Positions 50,348 through 58,246 of a stretch of 64,000 bases of DNA are shown here, in pieces (position 1 is the stretch's first letter; each line of letters starts with the position of its first letter). The DNA is from Paractinoplanes tereljensis. Its GTDB lineage: Bacteria; Actinomycetota; Actinomycetes; Mycobacteriales; Micromonosporaceae. Both the position numbers and the translations under genes were made by a program. The DNA lies in contig NZ_BOMY01000022.1 in assembly GCF_016862435.1 (NCBI RefSeq), positions 186,001-250,000 on the forward strand, written 5' to 3'. Below the pieces are notes generated by a model. The model was not told where the DNA came from, searched no databases, and saw only the letters and a list, made by a program, of their open reading frames with translations.

Positions 50348-51466
50348 TCAGCTGGCCGTCACTTCGGTGACGATCCGGCTGTACTGGGTGGCACCCTCGG
50401 CCAGGTCGACGAGCGTCTCACCCTTGAGCAGCTCGGCCGGGGTGGTGCCCAGGTTCGGGTACTTCTTGATCAGGGCCGGGTCGATGGCCTCCATGGCGGC
50501 CTTGTTCGGCACCTTGTAGAGGATGTTCTGCACCGCCCAGGAGTGGATCGCCGGGTCCAGGATGTAGTTGATCAGGGCGTGCGCGGCCTCCTTGTTCTTG
50601 GAGGTCTTGAGGATCACCATGGTGTCCACCCAGAGGTCGCTGCCCTCCTTCGGCACCGTGAACTTGATCTTCGCGTTGTCGGTGATGCCGTAGTTGCACC
50701 AGCCGTCCCACGCCTCGACCAGCGCCGCCTCCCCCGACACCAGCCGGGAGTAGAACGTGGTGTCGTCGTACGCCAGCAGCGACTTCTTCGTCGTGACCAG
50801 CTGCTCCTTCACCTTCGCCATCTCGGCGGCGTCGGTGGTGTTGGCCGAGTAGCCGAGCGACTTCTGGGCCGGCAGCATCAGCCACCGGTCGGTGCCCAGC
50901 ATCGTGGTCTTCTTGGCCAGCGCCGGCTTCGGGTTGAGCAGGTCGTTCCAGCTGTCCGGCTCGTACCCGGTCAGGTCGCTGCGGTAGCAGAGCCCGGTGG
51001 TGCCCCAGGTGTACGGCACCGAGAACTTGTTGCCCGGGTCGTACGCCAGCGTGGTGGCCTCCGGGTAGAGGTTCTTCAGGTTCGGGATCAGGTCGGCGTG
51101 GATCGGCTCGACCAGCCCCTGCTCGGCCAGGGCCTGCGCGAACGGCCCGGAGACGAACGCGACGTCGATGCCGCTGTCCCCACCGGCCGTCAGCTTGGCC
51201 ATGATCTCTTCGTTGGTGGCGTGCTTGGTCACGGTGACCTTGGTGCCGACCTTCTTCTCGAAGGTGGCCGGCAGGTCGGCCGGCATGTAGGCGTCCCAGT
51301 TCGAGACGGTCAGAGTCTGCTTGGTGAGGTCGGCGCTCGGGTTCAGGGTGTCGGGAGCGGCTTGCTCGGTGGCGTTCTCGCCACCGCCGCACGCTGCCGC
51401 CGTCATGAGAAGCACGGTGGCGGCGGCCCCGGTGAGGGCACGACGAATCGAAGGAATGCGTGACAC
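50348..51466 (-). CDS. potD: Extracellular polyamine-type substrate-binding lipoprotein
   Basis: The 372-residue product has a lipoprotein signal with lipobox TAAAC, so Cys becomes the lipid-bearing N-terminus. The mature part is a PotD/PotF-like binding protein (LTVSNWDAYMPADLPATFEKK, VTVTKHATNEEIMAKLTAGG, VPYTWGTTGLCYRSD). GTG at 51466 with GGAGGAG upstream is the start. It is the first gene of the operon. The 130 bases before it hold a palindrome and a site shared with the tetR promoter. Confidence 0.92.
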   Translation of the reverse strand: MSRIPSIRRALTGAAATVLLMTAAACGGGENATEQAAPDTLNPSADLTKQTLTVSNWDAYMPADLPATFEKKVGTKVTVTKHATNEEIMAKLTAGGDSGIDVAFVSGPFAQALAEQGLVEPIHADLIPNLKNLYPEATTLAYDPGNKFSVPYTWGTTGLCYRSDLTGYEPDSWNDLLNPKPALAKKTTMLGTDRWLMLPAQKSLGYSANTTDAAEMAKVKEQLVTTKKSLLAYDDTTFYSRLVSGEAALVEAWDGWCNYGITDNAKIKFTVPKEGSDLWVDTMVILKTSKNKEAAHALINYILDPAIHSWAVQNILYKVPNKAAMEAIDPALIKKYPNLGTTPAELLKGETLVDLAEGATQYSRIVTEVTAS

Positions 51467-51564
51467 GTGGTTCTCCTCCAGGTGGGAGTTCCGGCCTGGC
51501 GGCTGAGTGTTGCAGCGCAACTCAACTAACGCAAGACTTCGAAACATGCCCATGACCTGGTAAT

Positions 51565-51592
51565 TTCAAATTTACTTTGAACCAGAGTTCAG
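51565..51592. promoter_or_regulatory. Candidate operator region before potD
   Basis: The dyad TTCAAATTTACTTTGAA (51565-51581) overlaps TTTGAACCAGAGTTCAG (51576-51592). The reverse complement of the latter resembles the site before tetR at 47038-47054. This stretch is distinctly AT-rich. It lies about 100 bases before the potD start. Confidence 0.5.
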
Positions 51593-51596
51593 CAAA

Positions 51597-51854
51597 TCAC
51601 CCGCAGAAGTCCGTGCCGGCGGAGACCGGACGCCAGGTCTCCACCTCGGCGCGCTGGGTGTCCAGGACGGACGTGATCGCGGTGATCGCATCCGTGCCGA
51701 GCATCAGCAGCTCGGGGGCCTTTCCGCTGTTCACCACGGTGATCAGTGCCCGGGCCGCCTTCGCCGGGTGACCGTGATGCCGAGGGGTTCCAGTTCCTTG
51801 CGCAGCGAGCCCGACATGCCCTCCAGCGCGGCCGGTGATGAGCCACGTTGTCAT
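51597..51854 (-). pseudogene. Remnant of a short-chain dehydrogenase gene
   Basis: ATG at 51854 opens a frame of 85 codons that starts with MTTWLITG, the first residues of an SDR enzyme, and ends with a typical SDR tail (AKAARALITVVNSGKAPELL, and later TWRPVSAGTDF). Between them, in another frame, lies LEGMSGSLRKELEPLGITVT, a conserved internal SDR segment. The parts are in order but most of the protein, including the catalytic YxxxK, is missing. The best reading is an SDR gene shortened by at least two internal deletions. It overlaps the DUF2255 stop by four bases (ATGA), which suggests that it was the third gene of the XRE-DUF2255 operon. Confidence 0.8.
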
Positions 51855-52225
51855 GCCGAAGCCTCCAGGCGGATGGTTACCGGTGCGGCCTTCTCGCCGA
51901 CGACCGTGCCGACGATCGCCGGGCCGTACGAGTCGTATTTGGTGTGGTAGGCGCGATCCAGGTCGGCGCCGGTGGCCGGGTCGGCCAGGGTGAAGGTGAC
52001 GTCGCGTTCGACGCCGCCGGCCTGGATGCGGCCGGTGCCGGCCGCGACGGCCCGGCGGAACCACGGGTTGCCCGAGCCATACGCGCTGCGCACGTACAAC
52101 TCGTCGCCGGAGCGGACCACCCAGATCGTCACGTACTGCCGGAGGGTGCCGTTTGCGCGGCGCGACGCGATCCGCAGTTCGGTGGCGTCGCCGATCGCGG
52201 CCAGTTCCTCATCGGTCCAGCTCAT
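51851..52225 (-). CDS. DUF2255-family protein
   Basis: The 124-residue protein has the DUF2255 pattern of a small beta-barrel related to nitroreductase/F420-type folds: ELRIASRRANGTLRQYVTIWVV, ELYVRSAYGSGNPWFRRA and the final YHTKYDSYG. Its function is unknown. ATG at 52225 has GAGG eight bases upstream; a start at 52240 is possible. It overlaps the end of the MmyB-type gene by 17 bases and the SDR remnant by four. Confidence 0.87.
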   Translation of the reverse strand: MSWTDEELAAIGDATELRIASRRANGTLRQYVTIWVVRSGDELYVRSAYGSGNPWFRRAVAAGTGRIQAGGVERDVTFTLADPATGADLDRAYHTKYDSYGPAIVGTVVGEKAAPVTIRLEASA

Positions 52226-53078
52226 TCGCCAACCTCGCATTCCAGCTGGCCAGCAGCTGTAGGGAATCGTATTCGGGAGTGCCCGGCGCGGCGTGGTACG
52301 CGTTGAGCCGCAGGCCGGTGTCGGCGGTCAGGTCCATCGACTCGTAGCCGAGCGTCAGGTCGCCGACCTCCGGGTGGTGCAGGCGTTTCACACCCGCTCG
52401 GTGCAGCCGCACGTCGTGCGCGGCCCACCAGGTGCGGAAGAGGTCGCTGCGGGTGCTGAGCTCGCCGATCAGGTCGGTGAGCTTCCGGTCGTAGGGGTCC
52501 CGGCCGGCCTCGCCACGCAGCAACGCGACGACGTCGGCCGCCAACTCTTCCCAATCGATGTAGAACTCTTGGGCGGAGGGTTCTAGAAAGATGAACCGAG
52601 CCATGTTCGGTGTCCCGGAAGAGTTCTGGAACAGTGGCGCGAAAACGGCCCGCCCCAGAGCATTGGCGGCTAGAACGTCGAGCCGGCCGTTCCGCACATA
52701 GGCCGGCGCGAGAGTCATCGCGTCGAGCAGGAGTTGCACACCGGGCCGCACCGTCGACGTCGTCCGGCGCCGGCCGCGCACGGTGGAGACCGTCGCGTTG
52801 GCGGTGCGGGCGAGGTCGAGCAGGTGGGCGCGTTCGGCCTCGTCGAGGTGCAGGGCACGGGCGAGCGCCTCGAGCACGCTGTCCGAGACGCCGGAGAGGT
52901 TGCCGCGCTCGAGCCGGGTGTAGTAGTCGATGCTGACGCCGGCCAGCATCGCCACCTCTTCCCGGCGCAGCCCGCTGACCCGCCGCCGGGCCCCGAAGTC
53001 GGGCAGCCCGGCCTGCGCCGGGGTGATCTTCCCGCGCCGGCTGGTCAGAAAGTCGCGGATCTCCGCCCGGTTGTCCAT
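52209..53078 (-). CDS. MmyB-type XRE-family transcriptional regulator
   Basis: The 289-residue protein has an N-terminal XRE helix-turn-helix (RREEVAMLAGVSIDYYTRLERGNLSGVSD). The C-terminal MmyB-like ligand-binding domain shows YVRNGRLDVLAANALGRAVF and ARFIFLEPSAQEFYIDWEELA. Such regulators in actinomycetes often control an adjacent SDR oxidoreductase gene. Here the SDR is only a remnant two genes downstream. Confidence 0.93.
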   Translation of the reverse strand: MDNRAEIRDFLTSRRGKITPAQAGLPDFGARRRVSGLRREEVAMLAGVSIDYYTRLERGNLSGVSDSVLEALARALHLDEAERAHLLDLARTANATVSTVRGRRRTTSTVRPGVQLLLDAMTLAPAYVRNGRLDVLAANALGRAVFAPLFQNSSGTPNMARFIFLEPSAQEFYIDWEELAADVVALLRGEAGRDPYDRKLTDLIGELSTRSDLFRTWWAAHDVRLHRAGVKRLHHPEVGDLTLGYESMDLTADTGLRLNAYHAAPGTPEYDSLQLLASWNARLANELDR

Positions 53079-53145
53079 GCCCCGACGCTACGACGCCGCG
53101 CGCTGGGCAGGGAGGTTCTGTCAGTACCGGGTTACGCTGCCGGGC

Positions 53146-53352
53146 ATGGCGGAGATGCGGCGGTGCCCGCGATGCGGCCATCCGACCCGTGCCGACCGGA
53201 TGGTCAAGGGGTACGGGCGGGACTGCGCGGCCCAGCTGGGCCTGATCGGGAGCTCGGTCGACGTCGGCCATGAGGGGCCCGATCTGCTCGACGTGCTTGG
53301 CGAACTCGGCGAGGACGCCTGCGACGGGGCGGATCGGCCGGCCGACCGCTAG
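53146..53352 (+). CDS. Small zinc-ribbon protein, DUF6011-like
   Basis: The 68-residue protein has an N-terminal knuckle MRRCPRCGHPTRADRMVKGY followed by GRDCAAQ, which fits the DUF6011-type CxxC...GYGxxC zinc site. An acidic tail follows. The function is unknown. Its TAG and the TAG of the convergent histidine kinase share the same CTAG, so the two genes overlap by four bases. It is divergent from the MmyB-type gene. Confidence 0.65.
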   Translation: MAEMRRCPRCGHPTRADRMVKGYGRDCAAQLGLIGSSVDVGHEGPDLLDVLGELGEDACDGADRPADR

Positions 53353-55073
53353 GCCTGGAGCGCCGGTAGGCGTACCGAAAAGGTTGTTCCCAGATGTGGT
53401 TGGCTCTCCACCTCGATGGTGCCGCCGTGGTCGGTGACGATCCGGTGGGCGATGGTCAGGCCCAGGCCGGTGCCGCCGGTGGCCCGCTGCCGGGCCGGGT
53501 CGGCCCGCCAGAAGCGGTCGAAGACGCGCCGCAGGTCGCCGGGGTCGATGCCGACGCCGGTGTCGCGCACGCTCAGCACCGCCTCGCCGTCCGCCACGTA
53601 CGCCCGGACCAGGATCTGGCCGCCGCGGTCGGTGTAGCGGATGGCGTTGGACAGCAGGTTGCCGAGCACCTGACGCAGCCGGTCGCTGTCACCGTCCACC
53701 CAGACCGGTGCGGGCGCGTCGGCGGTCAGCGTCACGCCGGCCTCGGCGGCCACCGCCCGGTGCGCGGTCGCGGTCGTCGCGGCCAGGTCGGACAGGTCGA
53801 GCGGGGCCCTGGTGTAACCCAGGTCGCCGGCCTCGGCCAGGGCCAGCACCTGCAGGTCGTCCAGGATCCGGCGCTGCAGCAGGGTTTCCTCGTGCAGCGA
53901 CGCGAACAGTTCCCGGCTCGGCTCGACCACGCCGTCGGACAGTCCTTCCAGGTAGCCACGGAGGTTCGACAACGGCGTACGCATCTCGTGGGCGACGTCG
54001 GCGACCAGCCGGCGCTGGCGTTCCTCGCTGCGTTGCACCGCCTCGGCCATGGCGTTGAACGACGCGGACAGCCGGGCCAGTTCGCCGCGGCCGCGGGTGG
54101 GCACCCGCACGTCCAGGCGGCCGCCGGCGAGCAGCCGGGACGCGTCGGTGAGGCGGTGCACCGGGCGGCTGATCCGGCGGGCGATCAACGCGGTGCCGAG
54201 CGTCGCGACCGCGAGCAGGCCGACGGCGCCGAAGATGGCCGGCCGGCCCAGCTGGGTGAGGTCGAGGTCGTCGCGGCCACCCAGGAACAGTTGCAGCGGT
54301 ACGGCCGAGGTGGTGGCGACGGCGTTGCCGAAACCGGCGGTCAGGCAGACATCGCCGTTGTACATCACCGCGCGTTTGGCCGTGCAGGCGTAGAAGCTGG
54401 CGTTCACGTCGGCCTGCCACGAGGTGTCCCGGAGGACCTTCGTGGTGGCCTCTCTCAGGCAGGCCGGGTCGGCTGCCATCTGGGCCTCGGTCAGGTAGGG
54501 GGCGTCGCTGGTGAGCAGCACCGGATCGGCCTTCGTCTTCGCCGCGTGGCAGCGCACCATGACCAGCGAGGCCCGGTACTGGGCGACCTGACGGGCGGCG
54601 AGCCACGGGGCGCTGCCCCGGGTCGGGTCGGTCGGCGCCGGGCCGTAGATGTCGGCCAGGAAGTTCTTCTTGATGATCACGTACGCCCCGGGGTCGCCCC
54701 CGGCCCGGAAGGTCGACGGGTCCAGGGCCGGACGCGGGTCGATGGTCAGCGACGCGCCGCGCACTCCGCCGGACGGGCGGCCCTGCATGGTGTCCGAGTC
54801 GACGAGCACGCCGCCGTCCTCGGTGCGCAGCTGGATGTGCAGGTCGGTGCGCTCGGCCAGGTCGGCGACGACCGCGTCGACCCCGGGCCAGTGGCCGTGC
54901 CGGAGGCCGTACGCCTGGATGGTGTTGATGATTTCGTCCTGGTGTTGCACCTGGGCCTGGCGGGAGCGGACCACCTCACGCTGGGTGAGGCTCAGGGTGA
55001 GCCAGGCGGTGGCCCCGATGGCGGTCGCCGCGACCAGCAGGACCAGCAAGAAGATGCGCAGCCGGAAGCTCAC
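53349..55073 (-). CDS. Membrane sensor histidine kinase (BaeS/MtrB-like)
   Basis: The 574-residue protein has an N-terminal membrane helix (about 5-27), a large extracytoplasmic sensor region (about 30-275) with four or more cysteines and a second helix (about 278-300). HAMP follows, then HisKA with H-box VADVAHEMRTPLSNLRGYLEG and HATPase with DTGVGID and GGTGLGLTIAHRIVTDHGG. Its GTG start overlaps the response-regulator stop by four bases. The sensor domain is not one that I recognise. Confidence 0.93.
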   Translation of the reverse strand: MSFRLRIFLLVLLVAATAIGATAWLTLSLTQREVVRSRQAQVQHQDEIINTIQAYGLRHGHWPGVDAVVADLAERTDLHIQLRTEDGGVLVDSDTMQGRPSGGVRGASLTIDPRPALDPSTFRAGGDPGAYVIIKKNFLADIYGPAPTDPTRGSAPWLAARQVAQYRASLVMVRCHAAKTKADPVLLTSDAPYLTEAQMAADPACLREATTKVLRDTSWQADVNASFYACTAKRAVMYNGDVCLTAGFGNAVATTSAVPLQLFLGGRDDLDLTQLGRPAIFGAVGLLAVATLGTALIARRISRPVHRLTDASRLLAGGRLDVRVPTRGRGELARLSASFNAMAEAVQRSEERQRRLVADVAHEMRTPLSNLRGYLEGLSDGVVEPSRELFASLHEETLLQRRILDDLQVLALAEAGDLGYTRAPLDLSDLAATTATAHRAVAAEAGVTLTADAPAPVWVDGDSDRLRQVLGNLLSNAIRYTDRGGQILVRAYVADGEAVLSVRDTGVGIDPGDLRRVFDRFWRADPARQRATGGTGLGLTIAHRIVTDHGGTIEVESQPHLGTTFSVRLPALQA

Positions 55074-55753
55074 CGGTCGGCCAGCCGGTACCCGCGGCCG
55101 TAGACGGTCTGCACGTAGCGTGGTTCGGCCGGGTTCTGTTCGATCTTGCGGCGCAGGTTGACCACGTGCGCGTCGACGGTGCGTTCGGTGACCTCCTGCT
55201 CGAAGCCGAACGTCTTGTCGATGATCTCGCCCCGGGTGAAGACCCGGCCGGGTTCGCGGGCCAGCAGTTCTAGAATGCCGAACTCCTTGGCGGTCAAACT
55301 CACCGGTGAGCCTTCTATCCGTACCTCGAACCGGCCGGCGTCCACCTCGATGTCACCGACCCGGACCACCGCGGTCTTCGGATCACCGGCGCCGATCCGG
55401 CGCAGCAGCGCCCGGACCCGGGCGGTGAGCTCGCGCGGGCTGACCGGCTTGGCCAGGTAGTCGTCGGCGCCGATGTCCAGCCCGAGCAGCATGTCGTTCT
55501 CCGACGAGCGGGCGGTGACCAGCAGGATCGCGACGTTCGACTCGGCCCGCAGGATCCGGCACACGTCCAGGCCGTCGACCAGCGGCATCATGATGTCCAG
55601 CACGATCAGGTCGGGCTTGCGGGCCCGGGCCTGCTCCAGCGCGGCCCGGCCATCACCGACGGTGAGCACCTGGTGGCCCTCCCGCTCCAGATAGAGGCGG
55701 ATGAGCTGCGCGTGCTTCGGGTCGTCGTCGGCCACGAGAATACGTGCGGTCAC
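55070..55753 (-). CDS. OmpR/PhoB-family response regulator
   Basis: The 227-residue protein has a receiver domain with acidic pair ADDD, phospho-acceptor Asp in LIVLDIMMP and a conserved Lys in YLAKPVSP. A winged-helix DNA-binding domain follows (VSLTAKEFGILELLA, ERTVDAHVVNLRRKIEQ, VQTVYGRGYRL). I chose GTG at 55753, the first codon before the receiver strand. It is the first gene of the pair with the membrane kinase and is divergent from asnB. Confidence 0.93.
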   Translation of the reverse strand: MTARILVADDDPKHAQLIRLYLEREGHQVLTVGDGRAALEQARARKPDLIVLDIMMPLVDGLDVCRILRAESNVAILLVTARSSENDMLLGLDIGADDYLAKPVSPRELTARVRALLRRIGAGDPKTAVVRVGDIEVDAGRFEVRIEGSPVSLTAKEFGILELLAREPGRVFTRGEIIDKTFGFEQEVTERTVDAHVVNLRRKIEQNPAEPRYVQTVYGRGYRLADR

Positions 55754-55793
55754 GACCGCATCATGACTCAGCGGTACCGGGACGGCCAAGAAA

Positions 55794-55870
55794 TGTGCGG
55801 AACCTGTGAAGATCGTGGCCGGTTCCGATGCCCGCATCGATCTTGATCGGTTCCGCACAGGTTCCTCACA
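55794..55870. promoter_or_regulatory. Candidate response-regulator boxes (11-bp direct repeats)
   Basis: GGTTCCGCACA (55849-55859) is followed without a gap by GGTTCCTCACA (55860-55870), a tandem 11-base direct repeat of the kind bound by dimers of PhoB/OmpR-type regulators. An identical GGTTCCGCACA lies on the other strand at 55794-55804. A weaker GGTTCCGATGC lies at 55820-55830. The boxes sit between the response-regulator gene and asnB, 24 bases before the asnB ATG. Confidence 0.6.
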
Positions 55871-55894
55871 ACCGGCGCCCTACCGTCCCGCCGC

Positions 55895-57817
55895 ATGTGT
55901 GGATTCAGCGTCTTCGTGAGCAGCCGGGCCCAGGCCGGCCCGCCCGACCCGGACACCGTCGCCGAGTTCTCCCGCGCCCTGGAGACCATGCACCACCGGG
56001 GGCCGGACGACACGCGGGTCGAGTACGCCGACGGGATGGCGTTCGGGTTCAAGCGGCTGGCCATCGTCGACCGGGCGGACAGCGCGCAACCGCTGCACTA
56101 CCAGGGCCGGTGGACCGTCGTCTTCAACGGGGAGATCTATAACTATCGGGCGCTGCGAGCAGAACTCATCGGCGCCGGAGCGGTCTTCACCACCAGTGGA
56201 GATGCAGAAGTGCTGGCCGCCGCGTTCCACCACTGGGGTGCGGCCGCACTGCCCCGGCTGCGCGGGATGTTCGCCTTCGCGGCCTACGACCACTGGACCG
56301 GAACCCTGCACGCCGCGCGCGATCCGTTCGGTATCAAGCCGCTTTACATCCTGGAGACCACCGACGGCGTGTTCCTGGCCAGCGAGCGCAAGGCCCTTCA
56401 GCCGTTCAGCGGTGGCGAGCTGGACACCGATGCGCTCGCTCACTACCTGACCTTCCAGTACGTGCCCGAGCCGATGACCCTCGACCGTGAGGTACGCCGC
56501 CTGCCGCCGGGCCATCGGCTGACCTGGACACCGAGCGGCGGCCTGCGTCAGGAGCGGTACTTCCGGCCCTCGCTGCGCCCGCTCAAGCTGCAACCCGAGG
56601 TGGCCTACCAGGCGATCCAGGACGCGCTGCGGGACAGCGTCCGCAAGCACCTGCAGGCCGACGTGCCGGTCGGCGCGTTCCTGTCCAGCGGCGTCGACTC
56701 GTCCGCGGTGGTCGCCCTGGCCCGCGAGGTGCACCCCGACCTGCACGTCTTCACGGCCGGCTTCGCCCACGAGGGCTACTCCGAGATCGAGATCGCCACC
56801 GACACCGCCCAGCAGCTGGGCGTACGGATCACCCCGACCGTGGTCACCGAGGACGACGTGATCCGGGAGCTGCCGCGGATCATCCACCTGCTCGACGACC
56901 CCAGCGGCGACCCGTCGCTCATCCCGCTGTACTTCCTGGCCCGCACCGCGTCGCGGTACGTGACGGTCGCCCTCTCCGGCGAGGGCTCGGACGAACTCTT
57001 CGGCGGTTACACGATCTATCGCGAACCGGCGTCGCTGGCCGGGATCGAGCGACTGCCCGGCGGGATGAAGCGCGGCCTGCGCGGGCTGTCGCACGTCATG
57101 CCCGAGGGCATGCGCGGCCGAAGCTTTCTAGAACGCGGCACCACCCCGATCGAGGAGCGCTACTACGGCAACGCGCGCATCTTCTCCCCCGAGGAGAAGG
57201 CCTCGCTCATGCGTTTCACCGCCGAACCCCACACTTCGATAACCCAGCGGCTGTACGCCGAGACCGCCGACGTCGACGATGTGGCCTCGATGCAGTACGT
57301 CGACCTGCACACCTGGCTGCCCGGCGACATCCTGCACAAGGCCGACCGGATGTCGATGGCGCACTCGCTGGAGTTGCGCGTCCCGTTCCTTGACCAGGCC
57401 GTGTACGCGGCCGCGGCCGGCCTGTCCACCGAACTGAAACTCCCGGCCCACAGCCGCACCACCAAGCACGCGCTGCGCGAGGCGATGCGCGGCATCGTCC
57501 CCGAGTCGGTGCGGTCACGGCGCAAGCTCGGCTTTCCCACGCCGACCCGGATCTGGCTGAAGGGCTCGATCGGCGACTGGGTCGGCGGCCTGCTCGCCGA
57601 TTCCCGGGCCGGTCACCTGCTCGACCTGAACTACGCGCTGCGCCTGCTGGCCGACCACCGGGCCGGGCTCGCCGACAACTCGCGCAAGGTGTGGGCGGTG
57701 GCGATGTTCTGCCTCTGGTACGCGGTCAACGTGGACCGCTCGATCAACCCGCACGCCGGCCATGTCGATCGGACGCCGTCCGCTCCGACTCTTTCCAAAG
57801 AGAGGAGTACGGCATGA
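55895..57817 (+). CDS. asnB: Asparagine synthase, glutamine-hydrolysing
   Basis: The 640-residue protein starts MCGF, so Cys2 is the N-terminal glutaminase nucleophile. The class II amidotransferase domain (NGEIYNYRALR, ASERKALQPF) is followed by the synthetase domain with the ATP pyrophosphatase loop FLSSGVDSSAVV and ALSGEGSDELFGGY. It makes Asn, or an amide in a modified metabolite, from Gln and ATP. No ribosome site precedes the ATG, so a leaderless start is possible. Its stop overlaps the start of the YCII-like gene by four bases. It is divergent from the OmpR-type regulator. Confidence 0.94.
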   Translation: MCGFSVFVSSRAQAGPPDPDTVAEFSRALETMHHRGPDDTRVEYADGMAFGFKRLAIVDRADSAQPLHYQGRWTVVFNGEIYNYRALRAELIGAGAVFTTSGDAEVLAAAFHHWGAAALPRLRGMFAFAAYDHWTGTLHAARDPFGIKPLYILETTDGVFLASERKALQPFSGGELDTDALAHYLTFQYVPEPMTLDREVRRLPPGHRLTWTPSGGLRQERYFRPSLRPLKLQPEVAYQAIQDALRDSVRKHLQADVPVGAFLSSGVDSSAVVALAREVHPDLHVFTAGFAHEGYSEIEIATDTAQQLGVRITPTVVTEDDVIRELPRIIHLLDDPSGDPSLIPLYFLARTASRYVTVALSGEGSDELFGGYTIYREPASLAGIERLPGGMKRGLRGLSHVMPEGMRGRSFLERGTTPIEERYYGNARIFSPEEKASLMRFTAEPHTSITQRLYAETADVDDVASMQYVDLHTWLPGDILHKADRMSMAHSLELRVPFLDQAVYAAAAGLSTELKLPAHSRTTKHALREAMRGIVPESVRSRRKLGFPTPTRIWLKGSIGDWVGGLLADSRAGHLLDLNYALRLLADHRAGLADNSRKVWAVAMFCLWYAVNVDRSINPHAGHVDRTPSAPTLSKERSTA

Positions 57818-58065
57818 AATACCTGATCCTGGCCCGCGGCCCCTGGGACGCCCACCTGGCCACCGAGATGATCGACGCGGGCGTGCACGTGGCAGCCGAG
57901 GGCCTGACCGGCCCCGACCTGGCCCACGGCACGCTGGCCACGCCCTTGGTGACCGGTTTCTACCTGATCGACTGCCCCACCCGCTCCGAGGCCCTGGCCT
58001 GGGCGTCCCGAACTCCCGACACCGAGCTGCGCCCGGTCGAAGACCCAGGCGGCCACGAGTTCTAG
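57814..58065 (+). CDS. YCII-like small protein coupled to asnB
   Basis: The 83-residue protein resembles the YCII (DGPF) ferredoxin-like fold, with MKYLILARGPWDAHLA at the start and GFYLIDCPTRSEALAWASRTP in the second half. GAGGAG lies about nine bases before the ATG, and the ATGA overlap couples it to asnB. Its role is unknown. The stop TAG is the first CTAG of the 22-bp repeat array. Confidence 0.75.
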   Translation: MKYLILARGPWDAHLATEMIDAGVHVAAEGLTGPDLAHGTLATPLVTGFYLIDCPTRSEALAWASRTPDTELRPVEDPGGHEF

Positions 58066-58246
58066 CCACCGGCCCGCACAGTTCTAGCCGGCCGCCCGCA
58101 TGGGTTGTAGCCTGCCGCCCGCATGGTTATAGCTGGTCGCCAGCATGGTTCTAGCTGGCGCCCGCATCGTTCTAGCCTGCCGCCCGCACGGTTTAGCCGG
58201 CCGCCCGCATGGTTCTGGCCGGCCCTCAGCATGGTTCTAGGCGGCC
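58058..58246. repeat. 22-bp tandem repeat array centred on CTAG
   Basis: About nine imperfect units of form GCCCGCATGGTTCTAGCCGG run from the end of the YCII-like gene to the end of the AfsR-like gene. The CTAG or its variant falls at 58062, 58084, 58107, 58129, 58151, 58172, 58193, 58215 and 58237, a spacing of 21 to 23. CTAG carries a TAG stop on both strands. The first gives the stop of the YCII-like gene, and the last gives the stop of the convergent regulator. Confidence 0.88.

Noticed and set aside
58058..58246. The 22-bp array considered as a CRISPR
   Set aside because: The units follow each other without unique spacers, the repeats are imperfect and there are no cas genes.
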